A stretch of 64,000 bases of DNA. It comes from Snodgrassella gandavensis (lineage in GTDB: Bacteria > Pseudomonadota > Gammaproteobacteria > Burkholderiales > Neisseriaceae). Location of the stretch: positions 1-64,000 of the forward strand of contig NZ_CAJZCE010000010.1 of assembly GCF_914768025.1 (NCBI RefSeq), read 5' to 3'. The position numbers and the translations under genes were made by a program. The notes beneath the pieces were generated by a model. That model was not told the origin of the DNA. It saw nothing but the letters and a program-made list of their open reading frames with translations, and ran no database searches. Below, one piece after another: positions 1 to 13,783 of the stretch. Each line of letters starts with the position of its first letter. The first letter of the stretch is position 1.

Positions 1-1
1 T

Positions 2-121
2 CTGCAACAGGCAAGAAAGGTAACCGAAGAATGGCTAACAGTTTATAACACCGAAAGACCTCATGAGGCACTAAATAATATGACGCCGATTGAGTATAAA
101 ACACTAAAACAGGCAGCATGA
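2..121 (+). mobile_element. C-terminal end of an IS3-family (OrfB/rve integrase) transposase, truncated by the window edge
   Basis: Frame 2 translates as LQQARKVTEEWLTVYNTERPHEALNNMTPIEYKTLKQAA*; the W..YN..RPHEAL..MTP.EY signature is typical of IS3-group integrase C-termini. Confidence 0.85.
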
Positions 122-280
122 TTTTCTACGTCTGTTTTGTACTAACTATGGGGTATTTACAATTCGGTCATGACCGATTATTCAAAAATTAAATATTTTA
201 TTTTAAATCAAAAAATGGATTCGATTATTAAAAAATATAGTCCATAAACTTAGGCAATTACTCGCTGCAATTAAATAAAA

Positions 281-311
281 AAAACGGACTGATTAATATC
301 AAGTCCGTTTT
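281..311. terminator. Probable bidirectional rho-independent terminator downstream of rpsJ
   Basis: aaaacggact / agtccgtttt inverted repeat flanked by A- and T-runs. Confidence 0.8.
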
Positions 312-328
312 TTTTAGCGTTCAATTAA

Positions 329-640
329 TTATTGAACTTTGATTTCTACATCAACACCAGCAGGCAAGTCCAGTTTCATCAATGCATCAGTGGTTTTATC
401 GGTCCAGTCGATAATGTCCATCAAACGCAAATGAGTGCGGATTTCCAACTGTTCACGTGAAGTTTTGTTCACGTGTGGAGAACGCAGCAAGTTAAAACGT
501 TCAATTTTAGTTGGCAAAGGAATCGGGCCTTTTACCACAGCGCCAGTACGTTTGGCAGTGTCCACGATTTCCTGAGCAGAACGGTCAATCAGAGCGTAGT
601 CATAAGCTTTCAGGCGAATACGGATTTTCTGGTTTTTCAT
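329..640 (-). CDS. rpsJ: 30S ribosomal protein S10
   Basis: [34 protein letters not shown]...; 103 aa; adjacent to tufA. Confidence 0.99.
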   Translation of the reverse strand: MKNQKIRIRLKAYDYALIDRSAQEIVDTAKRTGAVVKGPIPLPTKIERFNLLRSPHVNKTSREQLEIRTHLRLMDIIDWTDKTTDALMKLDLPAGVDVEIKVQ

Positions 641-657
641 ATCTATATTCTTCCTGA

Positions 658-1848
658 TTAAGCGATAACTTTAGCAACCACACCGGCACCAACTGTACGG
701 CCACCTTCACGAATCGCAAAGCGCAAGCCTTCTTCCATCGCAATCGGGTGAATCAATTCTACATCGATGGTTACGTTTTCACCTGGCATTACCATTTCCA
801 CGCCTTCTGCCAGACTTACTGCTCCTGTTACGTCAGTAGTACGGAAATAGAATTGTGGGCGGTAGTTTGCGAAGAATGGAGTATGACGACCACCCTCTTC
901 TTTGCTCAATACGTAAACTTCTGCTTTGAATTTGGTGTGCGGAGTGATGCTGCCCGGTTTTGCCAATACCTGACCACGTTCTACTTCTTCACGTTTGGTA
1001 CCACGCAACAATACACCTACGTTGTCACCTGCCTGACCTTGATCCAGCAATTTGCGGAACATTTCCACACCGGTACAAGTGGTTTTTTGGGTCTCTTTCA
1101 GACCTACGATTTCAATTTCGTCGCCTACATTGATTACACCACGTTCTACACGGCCAGTAACCACAGTACCACGGCCTGAAATTGAGAATACGTCTTCAAT
1201 CGGCAACAGGAATGGTTTGTCTACTGCACGTTCCGGAGTAGGAATGTAGCTGTCTAATGCATCGGCCAAAGCCATGATTGAAGCTTCACCGATGTCAGAA
1301 GTATCACCTTCCAGTGCTTTCAGTGCAGAACCTTTAATCAATGGAATGTCATCACCCGGGAATTCGTAGCTAGACAGCAGATCACGGATTTCCATTTCTA
1401 CCAGTTCCAGCAACTCTTCGTCGTCTACCATGTCGCATTTGTTCATGTAAACGATGATGTAAGGTACGCCTACCTGACGAGCCAGCAGAATGTGCTCACG
1501 AGTTTGTGGCATTGGGCCGTCAGCAGCAGAAACCACCAGAATGGCGCCGTCCATCTGTGCAGCACCGGTAATCATGTTTTTTACGTAGTCAGCGTGTCCC
1601 GGGCAGTCAACGTGTGCATAGTGACGCTCTGCGGTTTCGTATTCTACGTGTGAAGTATTAATGGTAATACCACGGGCTTTTTCTTCCGGGGCATTGTCAA
1701 TCTGATCGTAGGCTTTCGCTGCACCACCAAATTTTTTGGACAGAATGGTACAAATTGCAGCAGTCAGTGTGGTTTTACCATGGTCAACGTGACCGATGGT
1801 GCCAACGTTTACGTGCGGTTTGCTCCGCTCGAATTTTTCTTTAGCCAT
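658..1848 (-). CDS. tufA: Elongation factor Tu, copy 1
   Basis: [32 protein letters not shown]...; full-length 396 aa; identical protein to 17393..18583. Confidence 0.99.
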   Translation of the reverse strand: MAKEKFERSKPHVNVGTIGHVDHGKTTLTAAICTILSKKFGGAAKAYDQIDNAPEEKARGITINTSHVEYETAERHYAHVDCPGHADYVKNMITGAAQMDGAILVVSAADGPMPQTREHILLARQVGVPYIIVYMNKCDMVDDEELLELVEMEIRDLLSSYEFPGDDIPLIKGSALKALEGDTSDIGEASIMALADALDSYIPTPERAVDKPFLLPIEDVFSISGRGTVVTGRVERGVINVGDEIEIVGLKETQKTTCTGVEMFRKLLDQGQAGDNVGVLLRGTKREEVERGQVLAKPGSITPHTKFKAEVYVLSKEEGGRHTPFFANYRPQFYFRTTDVTGAVSLAEGVEMVMPGENVTIDVELIHPIAMEEGLRFAIREGGRTVGAGVVAKVIA

Positions 1849-1888
1849 GAGCTAAGTTTCCTTGAATAAAGATCAATTAAAGAACGAT

Positions 1889-1922
1889 GATAACCTGAAA
1901 GTACAGCTACTTTCAGGTTATC
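1889..1922 (-). terminator. Perfect 15-bp stem hairpin between fusA and tufA (attenuator or processing hairpin)
   Basis: gataacctgaaagta-cagc-tactttcaggttatc, with no strong U-run. Confidence 0.55.
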
Positions 1923-1932
1923 GGTAAATAAG

Positions 1933-4035
1933 TTAGCCTTTACGGGCAGCAATAACCTGCTCAGCTACATTATTTGGTGCTTCTGCGTATTTCTTGAATT
2001 CCATGGAATAGGTAGCACGACCCTGAGTAGCAGAACGCAGATCGGTTGAATAACCAAACATTTCTGCCAGAGGTACCTCGGCGCGAACTTTCTTGCCACC
2101 GATACCATCATCGTCCATACCCAGCACGATACCACGACGACGGTTCAGGTCGCCCATTACATCGCCCATGTAATCTTCCGGTGTTTCCACTTCAACCGCC
2201 ATGATTGGCTCCAGCAATACTGGAGAAGCTTTGCGCATACCGTCTTTGAATGCCATGGAACCGGCCAGTTCAAACGCGATTTGCGAAGAGTCTACATCAT
2301 GGTAGGAACCAAAAGTCAAACGTACACGGATATCCACTACTGGATAGCCGGCCAGAATACCATTGGTCATGGTATCGCGGATACCTTTGTCCACAGACGG
2401 AATAAATTCGCGTGGAATCACACCACCCTTAATTTCGTCGATGAACTCGTAGTTCACACCACCTGGTTCCAGAGGTTCCATGGTGATAACCACGTGACCA
2501 TACTGACCTTTACCGCCAGACTGTTTCACGTATTTGGCTTCGGATTCCACTGATTTGCGGATGGTTTCACGATAAGCTACCTGTGGTGCACCCACATTGG
2601 CTTCTACGCCAAATTCGCGTTTCATACGGTCTACAATAATTTCCAGATGCAATTCACCCATACCGGAAATAATGGTTTGACCAGATTCTTCGTCAGTTTT
2701 CACACGGAAAGACGGGTCTTCTTTAGCCAGACGGTTCAAAGCCAAGCCCATTTTTTCCTGGTCAGCTTTGGTTTTTGGTTCAACAGCAACGTGAATCACT
2801 GGTTCTGGGAATTCCATGCGTTCCAGAATAATTGGCGCATCAGAATCACACAGGGTTTCACCAGTAGTCACATCTTTCAAACCAATCACAGCTGCGATGT
2901 CACCGGCACGTACTTCTTCGATTTCATCACGGTCATTGGCTTTCATCTGTACCAGACGACCAATACGTTCTTTGGTGCCTTTAACTGAGTTTACTACGGT
3001 GTCGCCAGATTTCACCACGCCAGAGTACACGCGGATGAAAGTCAGCTGACCAACGTATTTGTCGTTCATCAGTTTGAACGCCAAAGCAGAGAATTTCTCG
3101 TCATCGCTGGCTTTACGGCTGTCTTTTTCACCATCCGGTTTTTCACCAGCCACTGGCGGAATGTCCGTCGGGCTGGGCAGGTATTCAACCACTGCATCCA
3201 GCAGACGCTGTACACCTTTATTCTTAAAGGCAGAACCACACAATACCGGCTGAATTTCACCAGCCAGTGTACGGGCACGCAACGCAGCAACGATTTCTTC
3301 CTCGCTCAGCTCTTCACCGCCAAGGTATTTTTCCATCAGTTCTTCGTTGGCTTCAGCCGCAGCTTCAACCATTTTTTCGCGCCATTCTGTAGCAACGTCT
3401 TTCAGATCGGCAGGAATATCTGCATACTCAAATTTCAAACCCTGAGTTGCATCATCCCATACGATAGCCTGCATTTTCAGCAGATCTACCACGCCCTCGA
3501 AACCGTCTTCAGCACCCACCGGAATCACAACCGGTACTGGATTGGCACGCAGGCGGGTTTGCATCTGTTCAACCACGCGGAAGAAGTTAGCACCCTGACG
3601 GTCCATTTTGTTTACAAAGGCCAGACGTGGCACTTTGTATTTATTGGCCTGACGCCATACAGTTTCAGACTGAGGCTGTACACCACCCACAGCACAGTAA
3701 ACCATAACTGCACCGTCCAGTACACGCATAGAACGTTCTACCTCAACGGTAAAGTCCACGTGTCCCGGGGTATCAATAATATTCAGGCGATGTTCTTTAA
3801 ACTGGCCAGCCATACCTTTCCAGAAGGTGGTTACGGCAGCAGAAGTAATGGTAATACCGCGTTCCTGTTCCTGCTCCATCCAGTCGGTGGTGGCCGCACC
3901 GTCATGTACTTCACCCAGTTTATGGGTCATGCCGGTGTAAAACAGAATACGTTCTGAAGTGGTGGTTTTACCAGCATCAATGTGTGCAGAAATACCGATA
4001 TTACGGTATTGTTCAATAGGGGTTTTACGAGCCAC
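1933..4035 (-). CDS. fusA: Elongation factor G
   Basis: [35 protein letters not shown]...; 700 aa. Confidence 0.99.
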   Translation of the reverse strand: MARKTPIEQYRNIGISAHIDAGKTTTSERILFYTGMTHKLGEVHDGAATTDWMEQEQERGITITSAAVTTFWKGMAGQFKEHRLNIIDTPGHVDFTVEVERSMRVLDGAVMVYCAVGGVQPQSETVWRQANKYKVPRLAFVNKMDRQGANFFRVVEQMQTRLRANPVPVVIPVGAEDGFEGVVDLLKMQAIVWDDATQGLKFEYADIPADLKDVATEWREKMVEAAAEANEELMEKYLGGEELSEEEIVAALRARTLAGEIQPVLCGSAFKNKGVQRLLDAVVEYLPSPTDIPPVAGEKPDGEKDSRKASDDEKFSALAFKLMNDKYVGQLTFIRVYSGVVKSGDTVVNSVKGTKERIGRLVQMKANDRDEIEEVRAGDIAAVIGLKDVTTGETLCDSDAPIILERMEFPEPVIHVAVEPKTKADQEKMGLALNRLAKEDPSFRVKTDEESGQTIISGMGELHLEIIVDRMKREFGVEANVGAPQVAYRETIRKSVESEAKYVKQSGGKGQYGHVVITMEPLEPGGVNYEFIDEIKGGVIPREFIPSVDKGIRDTMTNGILAGYPVVDIRVRLTFGSYHDVDSSQIAFELAGSMAFKDGMRKASPVLLEPIMAVEVETPEDYMGDVMGDLNRRRGIVLGMDDDGIGGKKVRAEVPLAEMFGYSTDLRSATQGRATYSMEFKKYAEAPNNVAEQVIAARKG

Positions 4036-4053
4036 AATAATTGCCTTTCTGCA

Positions 4054-4524
4054 TTAGAAGCGGAAGTGAGAGAAGGCCTTGTTGGCTTCAGCCATGCGAT
4101 GTACTTCCTCACGTTTTTTCAATGCACCGCCGCGGCCTTCTGCCGCATCAATTAATTCACCTGCCAGACGCAAATCCATGGATTTCTCACCGCGTTTACG
4201 AGCTGCATCGCGTACCCAGCGCATGGCCAGAGCCAGACGGCGGGTAGAACGAACCTCAACAGGAACTTGATAGTTTGCACCACCAACACGACGGCTTTTT
4301 ACTTCTACAACCGGTTTGGCATTGGCAATAGCTTCGTTAAACACTTCAATGGCTTCTTTGCCGGTTTTTTTGGCAATCTGTTCTAAAGCGCCATATACAA
4401 TGCGTTCAGCAACAGATTTTTTACCGTCAATCATCAGCACATTCATGAATTTGGATAATTCGATACTGCCGAATTTCGGATCTGGCAATATGTCACGTTT
4501 TGGGACTTCTCTACGTCTTGGCAT
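4054..4524 (-). CDS. rpsG: 30S ribosomal protein S7
   Basis: [47 protein letters not shown]... Confidence 0.99.
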   Translation of the reverse strand: MPRRREVPKRDILPDPKFGSIELSKFMNVLMIDGKKSVAERIVYGALEQIAKKTGKEAIEVFNEAIANAKPVVEVKSRRVGGANYQVPVEVRSTRRLALAMRWVRDAARKRGEKSMDLRLAGELIDAAEGRGGALKKREEVHRMAEANKAFSHFRF

Positions 4525-4616
4525 TTCAATTTCCTTAAACTATTCAGTTGGGCATTGCCCACGAATATTTATGTAAATATTCACTTACTCGACAGTTATT
4601 CTGCCGATGCGTCCAC

Positions 4617-4988
4617 TTATTTAGGACGTTTAGCACCGTATTTAGAACGGGATTGTTTGCGGTCTTTCACACCAGCAGTGTCCAAAGAACCACGAACGGT
4701 GTGATAACGCACACCCGGCAAGTCTTTTACACGACCGCCGCGAATCAGCACTACGCTGTGTTCCTGCAAGTTGTGGCCTTCACCGCCGATATATGAAATC
4801 ACTTCATAACCATTGGTCAGACGCACTTTGCATACTTTACGCAAAGCTGAGTTAGGTTTTTTCGGGGTAGTAGTGTATACACGGGTGCACACACCACGTT
4901 TTTGAGGGCAAGCCTCTAAAGCAGGTACTTTGTTGACGTAAACCGGAGCTTGACGTCCTTTGCGTACCAATTGGTTGATAGTAGGCAT
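4617..4988 (-). CDS. rpsL: 30S ribosomal protein S12
   Basis: [13 protein letters not shown]...[33 protein letters not shown]... Confidence 0.99.
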   Translation of the reverse strand: MPTINQLVRKGRQAPVYVNKVPALEACPQKRGVCTRVYTTTPKKPNSALRKVCKVRLTNGYEVISYIGGEGHNLQEHSVVLIRGGRVKDLPGVRYHTVRGSLDTAGVKDRKQSRSKYGAKRPK

Positions 4989-5138
4989 ATTTTCTCTTTA
5001 TCCTGTTGAGTCAATACATGCCGACACCATGCCGGCAAAGTGTTCAATTTTAGCATTTCAAAACATTGCTGGTCAAGATAATCAATTTTTAATTCTATTT
5101 AATTCACCAGAAAAACAACAATGTAAGGATTCATACAC

Positions 5139-5176
5139 AAAATAAAACCGCTGAAAACATTCAGCGGTTTTATTTT
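5139..5176 (-). terminator. Rho-independent terminator downstream of rpoC
   Basis: aaaataaaaccgctgaa-aaca-ttcagcggttttatttt perfect 17-bp inverted repeat. Confidence 0.85.
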
Positions 5177-5197
5177 GGTTAGAACAGATATTCAAGC

Positions 5198-8100
5198 TTA
5201 TTCGCTTTTATCAGCCGCTTCAGCAGCTACCTGTTCCTGCCATTTCTGACGACGGCTGCGATGGTAAGTCAGACCAGTACCAGCCGGAATCAGACGACCT
5301 ACAATCACATTTTCTTTCAGGCCGCGTAAATCATCGCGTTTACCCATGATTGCTGCTTCAGTCAGTACACGGGTAGTTTCCTGGAAGGAAGCCGCAGAGA
5401 TAAAGGAATCGGTAGACAACGATGCTTTGGTAATACCCAGCAATACGTTATCAAAGCGTACCGGCTCCTTGCCTTCGGCCAGCAGTTTCTCATTGGCGAT
5501 CATGACATCACCGCGTTCAACCTGCTCACCGGTAATGAAGTGGCTGTCACCAGCATCAGCGATATTCACTCGACGCAACATCTGGCGAATAATCACTTCG
5601 ATGTGCTTGTCGGAAATCTTCACACCTTGCAGACGATACACTTCCTGTACTTCCTGCACGATGTAACGCGCCAGTGCTTCAATACCCTGCAAGCGCAGAA
5701 TATCGTGCGGATCCACTGCACCGTCAACAATCACCTCACCGCGGTTAACCACCTGACCATCATGCACCAGCACCTGTTTTTCTTTAGAAATCAAGGTTTC
5801 ATAAGCAACGCCATCTGCATCAGTGATGATCAGACGCTGTTTACCCTTAGTTTCTTTACCAAAGGATACGGTACCGGTTACTTCTGCCAGCATACCCACA
5901 TCTTTCGGGGTACGTGCTTCAAACAACTCGGCCACACGTGGCAAACCACCGGTAATATCGCGGGTTTTGGATGAAGCCTGCGGAATACGCGCCAGCACAT
6001 CACCCTTACCTACTTCCTGCCCTTCGCGTACGGTAATCACTGCACCTACTGGGAATGCCATGGAAACAGCGGTTTCACTACCAGCCATGCGAATTTCTTC
6101 GCCTTTTTCGTCCAAGAGTTTTACAGTTGGACGCAACAATTTGGACTGGGTAGACGAGCGACGTTTACCATCAATCACCACCAGAGTGGACAAACCGGTT
6201 ACATCGTCGGTTTGTTTTGCTACAGTCACGCCTTCTTCGATATTCTCAAAGCGAACACGACCAGCAAACTCGGTAATCATCGGACGAGTATGCGGATCCC
6301 AGGTAGCCAGAGTCTGGCCAGCTTTCACCACACCGCCATCTTTGGCTTGCAGCAAGGCACCGTAAGGTACTTTATGGCGTTCACGCTCACGACCGATATC
6401 ATCATGTATCACGATTTCAGATGAGCGACCGATTACCACCAGCTCACCTTTGTTGTTGGCAACATAACGCATCTGGCTGGAGAAGCGCACAGTACCACCT
6501 GATTTTGCTTCTACCTGACTGGCAGCAGCTGCTCGTGAAGCGGCACCACCAATGTGGAAAGTACGCATGGTTAACTGGGTACCCGGTTCACCAATGGATT
6601 GCGCTGCAATCACGCCCACGGATTCACCAGCATTCACCAGTTTACCGCGTGCCAAGTCACGTCCGTAACATTTGGCACATAAACCATGGCGGGTTTTACA
6701 GGTAATCGGCGTGCGTACTTTAATTTCATCGACGCCGGAATTGTCAATCAAATCCACCAGACTTTCGTTTAGCAGGGTACCGGCTTCCACCAGTGTCTCA
6801 CCGCTGGTCGGATCCACCACGTCTTCAGCAGTCACTCGACCCAATACGCGGTCGCGCAGTGATTCGATAATATCACCGCCCTGCACCACGGCTTTCATGA
6901 CAAAACCATCATTGGTACCACAATCATCTTCTACCACTACCAAGTCCTGAGTCACGTCTACCAGACGACGGGTCAGATAACCGGAGTTAGCGGTTTTCAA
7001 TGCGGTATCGGCCAGACCTTTACGCGCACCATGGGTAGAAATAAAGTACTGCAATACCGTCAGACCCTCACGGAAGTTGGAGGTAATCGGTGTTTCGATA
7101 ATGGAACCATCAGGTTTTGCCATCAAGCCGCGCATACCTGATAACTGTTTAATCTGTGCCGCAGAACCACGGGCACCGGAGTCAGCCATCATGTAGATGG
7201 AGTTGAACGATTCCTGATCAACCAGATTGCCTTCGCGGTCAACTACTTTCTGAGTAGACAGATTATCCATCATCGCTTTGGCGATCTTATCACCGGTACG
7301 ACCCCAGATATCGACTACTTTATTGTAGCGCTCGCCATTGGTTACCAGACCTTGACGATACTGGTCTTCAATCTCTTTCACTTCGGTATTAGCTTCTGCC
7401 AGAAACTGCGGTTTGCTTTCTGGTACCAGCATATCGTCAACACAGATTGAAATACCGGCACGGGTTGAGAATGCATAACCGGTATACATCAGATGGTCGG
7501 CAAAAATCACTGTATCGCGCAAGCCACAACGGCGGAACGAAGCATTAATCAGCTTGGAAATTTCTTTTTTCTTCAGCGTTTTATTAATATGCTCGAATGA
7601 CAGGCCTTTTGGCAGAATTTCTGACAACAGTGCACGACCAACAGTAGTTTGGTAGCGGTTTACTACTGGTACGAATTCGTCCTGACCGTTTTTCACCCAT
7701 TCACGCAAACGCACAGTAATTTTGGTACCCAGTTCTACCTGACGAGTCTGGTAGGCGCGGTGTACTTCCTTCACATCAGCAAACAGGCTGCCTTCGCCCT
7801 TACCATTAATTTTGTCGCGGGTCATATAGTACAGACCCAATACGATATCCTGTGACGGTACGATAATCGGGTCACCATTGGCTGGCGACAACACATTGTT
7901 GGAAGCCAGCATCAGGGTGCGCGCTTCCATTTGCGCTTCCAGACTCAATGGTACGTGTACGGCCATCTGGTCACCGTCAAAGTCGGCATTAAATGCAGTA
8001 CATACCAATGGGTGCAACTGAATGGCCTTGCCTTCAATCAGAATCGGTTCAAAAGCCTGAATACCCAAGCGGTGCAAGGTTGGTGCACGGTTGAGCAAAA

Positions 8101-9373
8101 TCGGATGTTCACGAATAACATCTTCGAGAATATCCCATACAATCGGTTCTTCCTGTTCCACCATTTTTTTGGCTTTTTTAATGGTGGTTACTGTTGGGTC
8201 GAGTTGTTCCAGTTTGTGGAAAATAAACGGTTTGAACAGTTCCAGAGCCATTTTTTTCGGCAGACCGCATTGATGCAGACGCAGGTAAGGACCTACGGTA
8301 ATCACTGAACGGCCAGAATAGTCGACACGTTTACCCAGCAGGTTCTGACGGAAACGACCGCCTTTACCTTTAATCATGTCAGCCAATGATTTCAGCGGAC
8401 GTTTGTTGGCGCCAGTCATCGCTTTACCACGACGGCCATTGTCCAGCAGCGAATCAACTGCTTCCTGCAACATGCGTTTTTCATTACGGACGATGATATC
8501 CGGTGCACGCAATTCCAGCAGACGTTTCAAACGGTTATTACGGTTAATGACGCGACGATACAGGTCATTTAAATCTGAAGTGGCAAAACGACCACCATCC
8601 AGCGGCACCAGCGGACGCAAATCCGGTGGCAATACTGGCAGCACGTCCATAATCATCCACTCCAGTCTCATACCGGAGCGCTGAAATGCTTCCAACACTT
8701 TCAAGCGCTTAGCAATTTTTTTAATTTTAGTGTCGGAGCTGGTAGACTCAAGCTCTTGACGCAGTACAGTCACTTCATGAGCAATATCCATGGCACGCAA
8801 CAAATCGCGAATGCCTTCTGCACCCATCTTGGCTTCAAAGTCACCACCAAATTCTTCATATTTGCTGATGAACTCTTCTTCACTAAGCAATTGACGCGGC
8901 TGCAATGAAGTCAGACCGGGGTCGGTTACCACATAGGCTTCAAAATACAGAATGCGTTCGATATCGCGCAAAGTCATATCCAATACCATACCCAGACGGG
9001 ATGGCAGCGACTTCAGAAACCAGATATGTGCAACCGGTGCAGCCAGTTCAATATGCCCCATGCGCTCACGACGCACTTTGGACAAAGTCACCTCTACACC
9101 ACATTTTTCACAGGTCACACCGCGGAATTTCAGGCGTTTGTATTTACCACACAAACATTCATAATCTTTAATCGGGCCAAAAATTTTGGCACAGAACAGG
9201 CCGTCACGTTCCGGTTTGAAGGTACGGTAGTTAATCGTTTCCGGCTTTTTCACTTCACCGTACGACCAAGAACGAATGGTATCCGGCGAAGCAATGCCGA
9301 TTTTGATCGCGTCAAATTCTTCTTCGGCACTGACATTTTGCAGCGGATTAAATAAGTCTGATAAAGCTTTCAT
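5198..9373 (-). CDS. rpoC: RNA polymerase beta' subunit
   Basis: [67 protein letters not shown]; contains [12 protein letters not shown]. Confidence 0.99.
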   Translation of the reverse strand: MKALSDLFNPLQNVSAEEEFDAIKIGIASPDTIRSWSYGEVKKPETINYRTFKPERDGLFCAKIFGPIKDYECLCGKYKRLKFRGVTCEKCGVEVTLSKVRRERMGHIELAAPVAHIWFLKSLPSRLGMVLDMTLRDIERILYFEAYVVTDPGLTSLQPRQLLSEEEFISKYEEFGGDFEAKMGAEGIRDLLRAMDIAHEVTVLRQELESTSSDTKIKKIAKRLKVLEAFQRSGMRLEWMIMDVLPVLPPDLRPLVPLDGGRFATSDLNDLYRRVINRNNRLKRLLELRAPDIIVRNEKRMLQEAVDSLLDNGRRGKAMTGANKRPLKSLADMIKGKGGRFRQNLLGKRVDYSGRSVITVGPYLRLHQCGLPKKMALELFKPFIFHKLEQLDPTVTTIKKAKKMVEQEEPIVWDILEDVIREHPILLNRAPTLHRLGIQAFEPILIEGKAIQLHPLVCTAFNADFDGDQMAVHVPLSLEAQMEARTLMLASNNVLSPANGDPIIVPSQDIVLGLYYMTRDKINGKGEGSLFADVKEVHRAYQTRQVELGTKITVRLREWVKNGQDEFVPVVNRYQTTVGRALLSEILPKGLSFEHINKTLKKKEISKLINASFRRCGLRDTVIFADHLMYTGYAFSTRAGISICVDDMLVPESKPQFLAEANTEVKEIEDQYRQGLVTNGERYNKVVDIWGRTGDKIAKAMMDNLSTQKVVDREGNLVDQESFNSIYMMADSGARGSAAQIKQLSGMRGLMAKPDGSIIETPITSNFREGLTVLQYFISTHGARKGLADTALKTANSGYLTRRLVDVTQDLVVVEDDCGTNDGFVMKAVVQGGDIIESLRDRVLGRVTAEDVVDPTSGETLVEAGTLLNESLVDLIDNSGVDEIKVRTPITCKTRHGLCAKCYGRDLARGKLVNAGESVGVIAAQSIGEPGTQLTMRTFHIGGAASRAAAASQVEAKSGGTVRFSSQMRYVANNKGELVVIGRSSEIVIHDDIGRERERHKVPYGALLQAKDGGVVKAGQTLATWDPHTRPMITEFAGRVRFENIEEGVTVAKQTDDVTGLSTLVVIDGKRRSSTQSKLLRPTVKLLDEKGEEIRMAGSETAVSMAFPVGAVITVREGQEVGKGDVLARIPQASSKTRDITGGLPRVAELFEARTPKDVGMLAEVTGTVSFGKETKGKQRLIITDADGVAYETLISKEKQVLVHDGQVVNRGEVIVDGAVDPHDILRLQGIEALARYIVQEVQEVYRLQGVKISDKHIEVIIRQMLRRVNIADAGDSHFITGEQVERGDVMIANEKLLAEGKEPVRFDNVLLGITKASLSTDSFISAASFQETTRVLTEAAIMGKRDDLRGLKENVIVGRLIPAGTGLTYHRSRRQKWQEQVAAEAADKSE

Positions 9374-9430
9374 ATTTGCTCCTGACGATGCCGCATGCAG
9401 TCTCTACACACTGCATGCGACCGGTGTCGG

Positions 9431-12400
9431 TTAGTAACGTTCCAAATCCATATCCAAGCCCAAAGAGCGAATCTCTTTCAGTAACACATTGAAAGATTCC
9501 GGCATACCGGCATCAATCTTGTATTCGCCTTTAACGATGTTTTCATACATTTTGGTACGGCCGGTAACGTCATCTGATTTCACAGTCAACATTTCCTGCA
9601 AGGTATAAGCAGCACCATAAGCTTCCAGTGCCCATACCTCCATCTCACCAAAACGCTGACCACCAAACTGAGCTTTACCACCTAGTGGCTGCTGTGTTAC
9701 CAGGCTGTACGGACCAGTTGAACGGGCATGCATTTTCTCATCAACCAAGTGATGCAGTTTGAGGTAGTGCATTACCCCTACCGTTACCTTACGGTCAAAT
9801 GCTTCACCGGTACGGCCATCATACAGTGTCATCTGGGTACGGGTATCGTTGAAACCCAGTTTCTGGATTTCCGGATCGTCTTCCGGATAGGCCAGTGCCA
9901 GCATGTTTTTGATTTCGGATTCTTCCGCACCATCAAATACCGGCGTAGCAACAGTCATCCCTTTACGCAGATGTTGTGCCAGATTGATGATTTCTTCGTC
10001 ATTAAACTGCGACAGATCTTCTTTCTTGCCACTGCTGTTGTACACTTTCTCAAGGAAAGCACGAATCTCATCAGCAGCACGTTTTTCCGCCAGCATGCGG
10101 TCAATCCGTTCACCAATACCTTTAGCGGCCCAGCCCAGATGCACTTCCAGAATCTGACCGATATTCATACGACTTGGCACACCCAGCGGGTTCAGCACAA
10201 TATCCACTGAACGGCCATCAGCCATGTACGGCATGTCTTCAACTGGCAGAATGCGCGATACCACACCCTTATTACCATGGCGACCAGCCATCTTGTCACC
10301 GGCTTTCAGACGACGTTTAATGGCAATAAATACCTTAACCATCTTCTGTACACCCGGTTGCAATTCATCACCCTGGGTAAGTTTTTTCTTCTTGATTTCA
10401 TACATGGCATCTGATTCTTCATGTTTGGCCTGCAAACTTTCTTTAATCAGCTCTACCTGTTTGGCGATACTTTCATCGCTCAGACGAATATCAAACCAGT
10501 CGTGCCGGCTTGGCAATGATGCCAGATAGTCTTTAGTAACTTCTGCACCTTTAGCCAGTTTTAAGGGGCCGCCATTAACTTTTTGTCCCAGAATCAGGCG
10601 TTCAATACGATCAAATGCATCATCATTGAAAATGCGCAACTGATCAGTCAGGTTCTGACGATAGCGTTTCAGCTCAGCATCAATAATCGCTTTGGCACGT
10701 TTATCACGTTCAATACCTTCACGAGTAAATACCTGCACATCAATAACGGTACCACTCATGCCCGTAGGCATACGCAAGGAAGTATCTTTTACATCACTGG
10801 CTTTTTCACCAAAAATGGCTCGCAACAGTTTTTCTTCTGGAGTAAGTTGAGTTTCACCTTTAGGTGTTACTTTACCCACCAATACATCACCGGCTTCTAC
10901 TTCAGCACCGATGTAAACAATACCAGACTCATCCAGACGATTTTGCATGCGTTCAGACAGATTCGGGATATCACGGGTAATTTCTTCTGCACCCAGTTTG
11001 GTATCACGGGATACCACATTCAATTCTTCGATATGAATAGATGTATAACGATCACCGGCAACTACCCGTTCTGAAATCAGAATTGAGTCTTCATAGTTGT
11101 AACCATTCCATGGCATGAAGGCAATGGTCATGTTCTGCCCCAGTGCCAGCTCACCCAAATCAGTAGAAGCACCATCGGCAATCACATCACCGCGAGCAAT
11201 AACGTCGCCTTTCTGTACGGCCGGACGCTGATTGATGTTGGTAGACTGGTTGGAACGGGTGAATTTCACCAGATTGTAAATATCCACACCTACTTCACCA
11301 GCGGTAGCTTCGTCATCATTGACACGCACCACAACACGGTTGGCATCGACATACTCAACCACACCGCCACGGCTGGCCGCAATAGCAGTAGCACTATCAA
11401 TTGCAACTGAGCGTTCAATACCGGTACCTACCAGTGGTTTTTCTGCACGCAGACAAGGTACTGCCTGACGTTGCATGTTAGCACCCATCAAAGCACGGTT
11501 TGCATCATCGTGTTCAAGGAACGGAATCAGAGAAGCTGCCACAGAAACCACCTGACCGGTAGCCACGTCCATATACTGTACGCGGTCTGGTGTCGCCATA
11601 ATGGTTTCACCTTTTTCACGACAAGTTACCAGATCACCGATAATACGGCCTTCTTCATCCAGATCAGCATTAGCCTGAGCAATGACAAAACGGCCTTCTT
11701 CGATTGCAGACAGATAGTCAATATCATTGGTTACCTTACCATCCACTACACGGCGATAAGGTGTTTCCAGAAAACCATATTTATTGGTACGAGCATAAAC
11801 AGCCAGTGAATTAATCAAACCAATATTCGGGCCTTCTGGTGTTTCAATCGGACATACGCGACCATAGTGGGTTGGATGTACGTCACGCACCTCAAAACCA
11901 GCACGTTCACGGGTCAGACCACCCGGGCCCAAGGCAGATACACGACGTTTATGGGTTACTTCAGACAGTGGGTTGGTCTGGTCCATAAACTGTGATAACT
12001 GACTGGATCCGAAAAATTCCTTAATGGCAGCAGAAACCGGTTTGGCATTAATCAGGTCATGTGGCATCAGATTTTCTGATTCAGCCTGATTCAGGCGTTC
12101 TTTTACGGCACGCTCCACACGTGACAAGCCACTGCGGAACTGGTTTTCAGCCAACTCACCAACTGAACGCACGCGACGGTTACCCAAATGGTCAATATCA
12201 TCTACTTCACCATGACCATTGCGTAACTCTACCAGCGTGGCAATAACTGACACGATATCCGGAATAGTCAGAACATGGTTACCTTCTTTATCGGCATCGA
12301 CAAAGGTCTGTGTCATCAGGCGGCCATACCAGGATTCCTGTTGTGCTTCCAGCAATTTTTGCTGATAGGTGCGTGTGTTGAATTTCATCCGGCCAACACG

Positions 12401-13612
12401 TGACAGGTCATAACTGTCTTCGCTGAAAAACAGACGGTTGAACAACGCTTCCACTGCATCTTCGGTTGGTGGTTCACCCGGACGCATCATGCGATAAATG
12501 GCAATGCGCGCAGCCTGCTGACCGTCGGTTTCGTCCGTACGCAGGGTATTGGAAACATAGCCACCCTGATCCAGATCATTGATATACAGAGTAGAAATCT
12601 CCTTAACCCCCTGAATATCAAACTGTGCCAGTAATTCTTCGGTAATTTCATCATTGGTTTTGGCCAGTACTTCACCAGTATCAGGCACAATGACATCAGC
12701 AGCCAGCACCTTGCCAATCAGGCTTTCCGGTTCAACTTCCAGCCATTTAATGTCAGCAGCAACAAGGTCACGAATATTTTTGGCATTGATGCGCTTACCC
12801 TTCTGTACCAATATTTTACCGTCTTTGTCGACCAAGTCGAATTTGGCGGTTTCGCCTTTCAGGCGTGACGGTACTAGATTAGTATGTACACCATCTCTAG
12901 ATAAGAAGTACTGTTCTTTATCATAGAACATATTCAGTATCTGTTCCGGTGTGAAACCTAGCGCTTTCAGTAAAATTGTCACCGGCATTTTACGGCGACG
13001 GTCAATACGGAAATAAAGCAGATCTTTCGGATCAAACTCAAAATCAAGCCATGAACCGCGATAAGGAATAATACGAGCAGAGAACAGCAACTTACCAGAA
13101 GAGTGAGATTTACCGCGATCATGCTCAAAGAATACGCCTGGCGAACGGTGCAACTGCGACACAATCACACGTTCAGTACCATTGATAATGAATGAACCAC
13201 TAGGTGTCATCAATGGAATTTCACCCATGTATACTTCATTTTCGCGAACTTCTTTAACCACGTTTGGCTTGGATGATTCTTTGTCTAAAATTACCAGACG
13301 AATTCGCGCACGCAATGGCGCAGCATAAGTAATGCCACGTAATTGACATTCAGGAATATCAAATAGAGGTTCACCTAGCACATAATGGGTAAATTCCAGA
13401 CGGGCATAACCGTTATGACTAACAATTGGGAAAATAGACTGGAAGGCTGCCTGAAGACCAGTATCAGCACGTTGGTCAAAAGGAGTTTCCATCTGCAAAA
13501 ACTGCGTATATGAATCCAACTGTGTAGCTAATAGAAACGGTACTTCCAATACATTGGCACGTTTGGCAAAGCTTTTACGGATACGTTTTTTTTCAGTAAA
13601 AGAGTAGGACAT
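9431..13612 (-). CDS. rpoB: RNA polymerase beta subunit
   Basis: [18 protein letters not shown]...; contains [66 protein letters not shown]. Confidence 0.99.
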   Translation of the reverse strand: MSYSFTEKKRIRKSFAKRANVLEVPFLLATQLDSYTQFLQMETPFDQRADTGLQAAFQSIFPIVSHNGYARLEFTHYVLGEPLFDIPECQLRGITYAAPLRARIRLVILDKESSKPNVVKEVRENEVYMGEIPLMTPSGSFIINGTERVIVSQLHRSPGVFFEHDRGKSHSSGKLLFSARIIPYRGSWLDFEFDPKDLLYFRIDRRRKMPVTILLKALGFTPEQILNMFYDKEQYFLSRDGVHTNLVPSRLKGETAKFDLVDKDGKILVQKGKRINAKNIRDLVAADIKWLEVEPESLIGKVLAADVIVPDTGEVLAKTNDEITEELLAQFDIQGVKEISTLYINDLDQGGYVSNTLRTDETDGQQAARIAIYRMMRPGEPPTEDAVEALFNRLFFSEDSYDLSRVGRMKFNTRTYQQKLLEAQQESWYGRLMTQTFVDADKEGNHVLTIPDIVSVIATLVELRNGHGEVDDIDHLGNRRVRSVGELAENQFRSGLSRVERAVKERLNQAESENLMPHDLINAKPVSAAIKEFFGSSQLSQFMDQTNPLSEVTHKRRVSALGPGGLTRERAGFEVRDVHPTHYGRVCPIETPEGPNIGLINSLAVYARTNKYGFLETPYRRVVDGKVTNDIDYLSAIEEGRFVIAQANADLDEEGRIIGDLVTCREKGETIMATPDRVQYMDVATGQVVSVAASLIPFLEHDDANRALMGANMQRQAVPCLRAEKPLVGTGIERSVAIDSATAIAASRGGVVEYVDANRVVVRVNDDEATAGEVGVDIYNLVKFTRSNQSTNINQRPAVQKGDVIARGDVIADGASTDLGELALGQNMTIAFMPWNGYNYEDSILISERVVAGDRYTSIHIEELNVVSRDTKLGAEEITRDIPNLSERMQNRLDESGIVYIGAEVEAGDVLVGKVTPKGETQLTPEEKLLRAIFGEKASDVKDTSLRMPTGMSGTVIDVQVFTREGIERDKRAKAIIDAELKRYRQNLTDQLRIFNDDAFDRIERLILGQKVNGGPLKLAKGAEVTKDYLASLPSRHDWFDIRLSDESIAKQVELIKESLQAKHEESDAMYEIKKKKLTQGDELQPGVQKMVKVFIAIKRRLKAGDKMAGRHGNKGVVSRILPVEDMPYMADGRSVDIVLNPLGVPSRMNIGQILEVHLGWAAKGIGERIDRMLAEKRAADEIRAFLEKVYNSSGKKEDLSQFNDEEIINLAQHLRKGMTVATPVFDGAEESEIKNMLALAYPEDDPEIQKLGFNDTRTQMTLYDGRTGEAFDRKVTVGVMHYLKLHHLVDEKMHARSTGPYSLVTQQPLGGKAQFGGQRFGEMEVWALEAYGAAYTLQEMLTVKSDDVTGRTKMYENIVKGEYKIDAGMPESFNVLLKEIRSLGLDMDLERY

Positions 13613-13755
13613 GAACAGTCTCCAGTAGGGAGGTTTGGCAAGTAAGGTTTTATAAATACTCAGGCAACTATTAAAATAGATATGGTAAAATTAAGTAAAT
13701 TATAAGCATTTTTGTAAATATTTATAAAACTTCGCTTAGGGTAGACAAGCGAAAG

Positions 13756-13783
13756 CAGGCTGGTAGCCTAAGCTACCAGCCTG
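13756..13783 (-). promoter_or_regulatory. Intercistronic hairpin between rplL and rpoB (putative attenuator)
   Basis: caggctggtagc-ctaa-gctaccagcctg, perfect 12-bp stem; no strong U-run on the minus strand. Confidence 0.65.

Noticed and set aside
473-9355. Numerous plus-strand ORFs opposite rpsJ, tuf, fusA, rpsG, rpsL and rpoC
   Set aside because: They lie antisense to highly conserved genes and their composition reflects the complementary codon usage; no recognisable domains.
9728-13164. ORFs antisense to or out of frame with rpoB
   Set aside because: Shadow ORFs of a verified conserved gene; no domain signatures.
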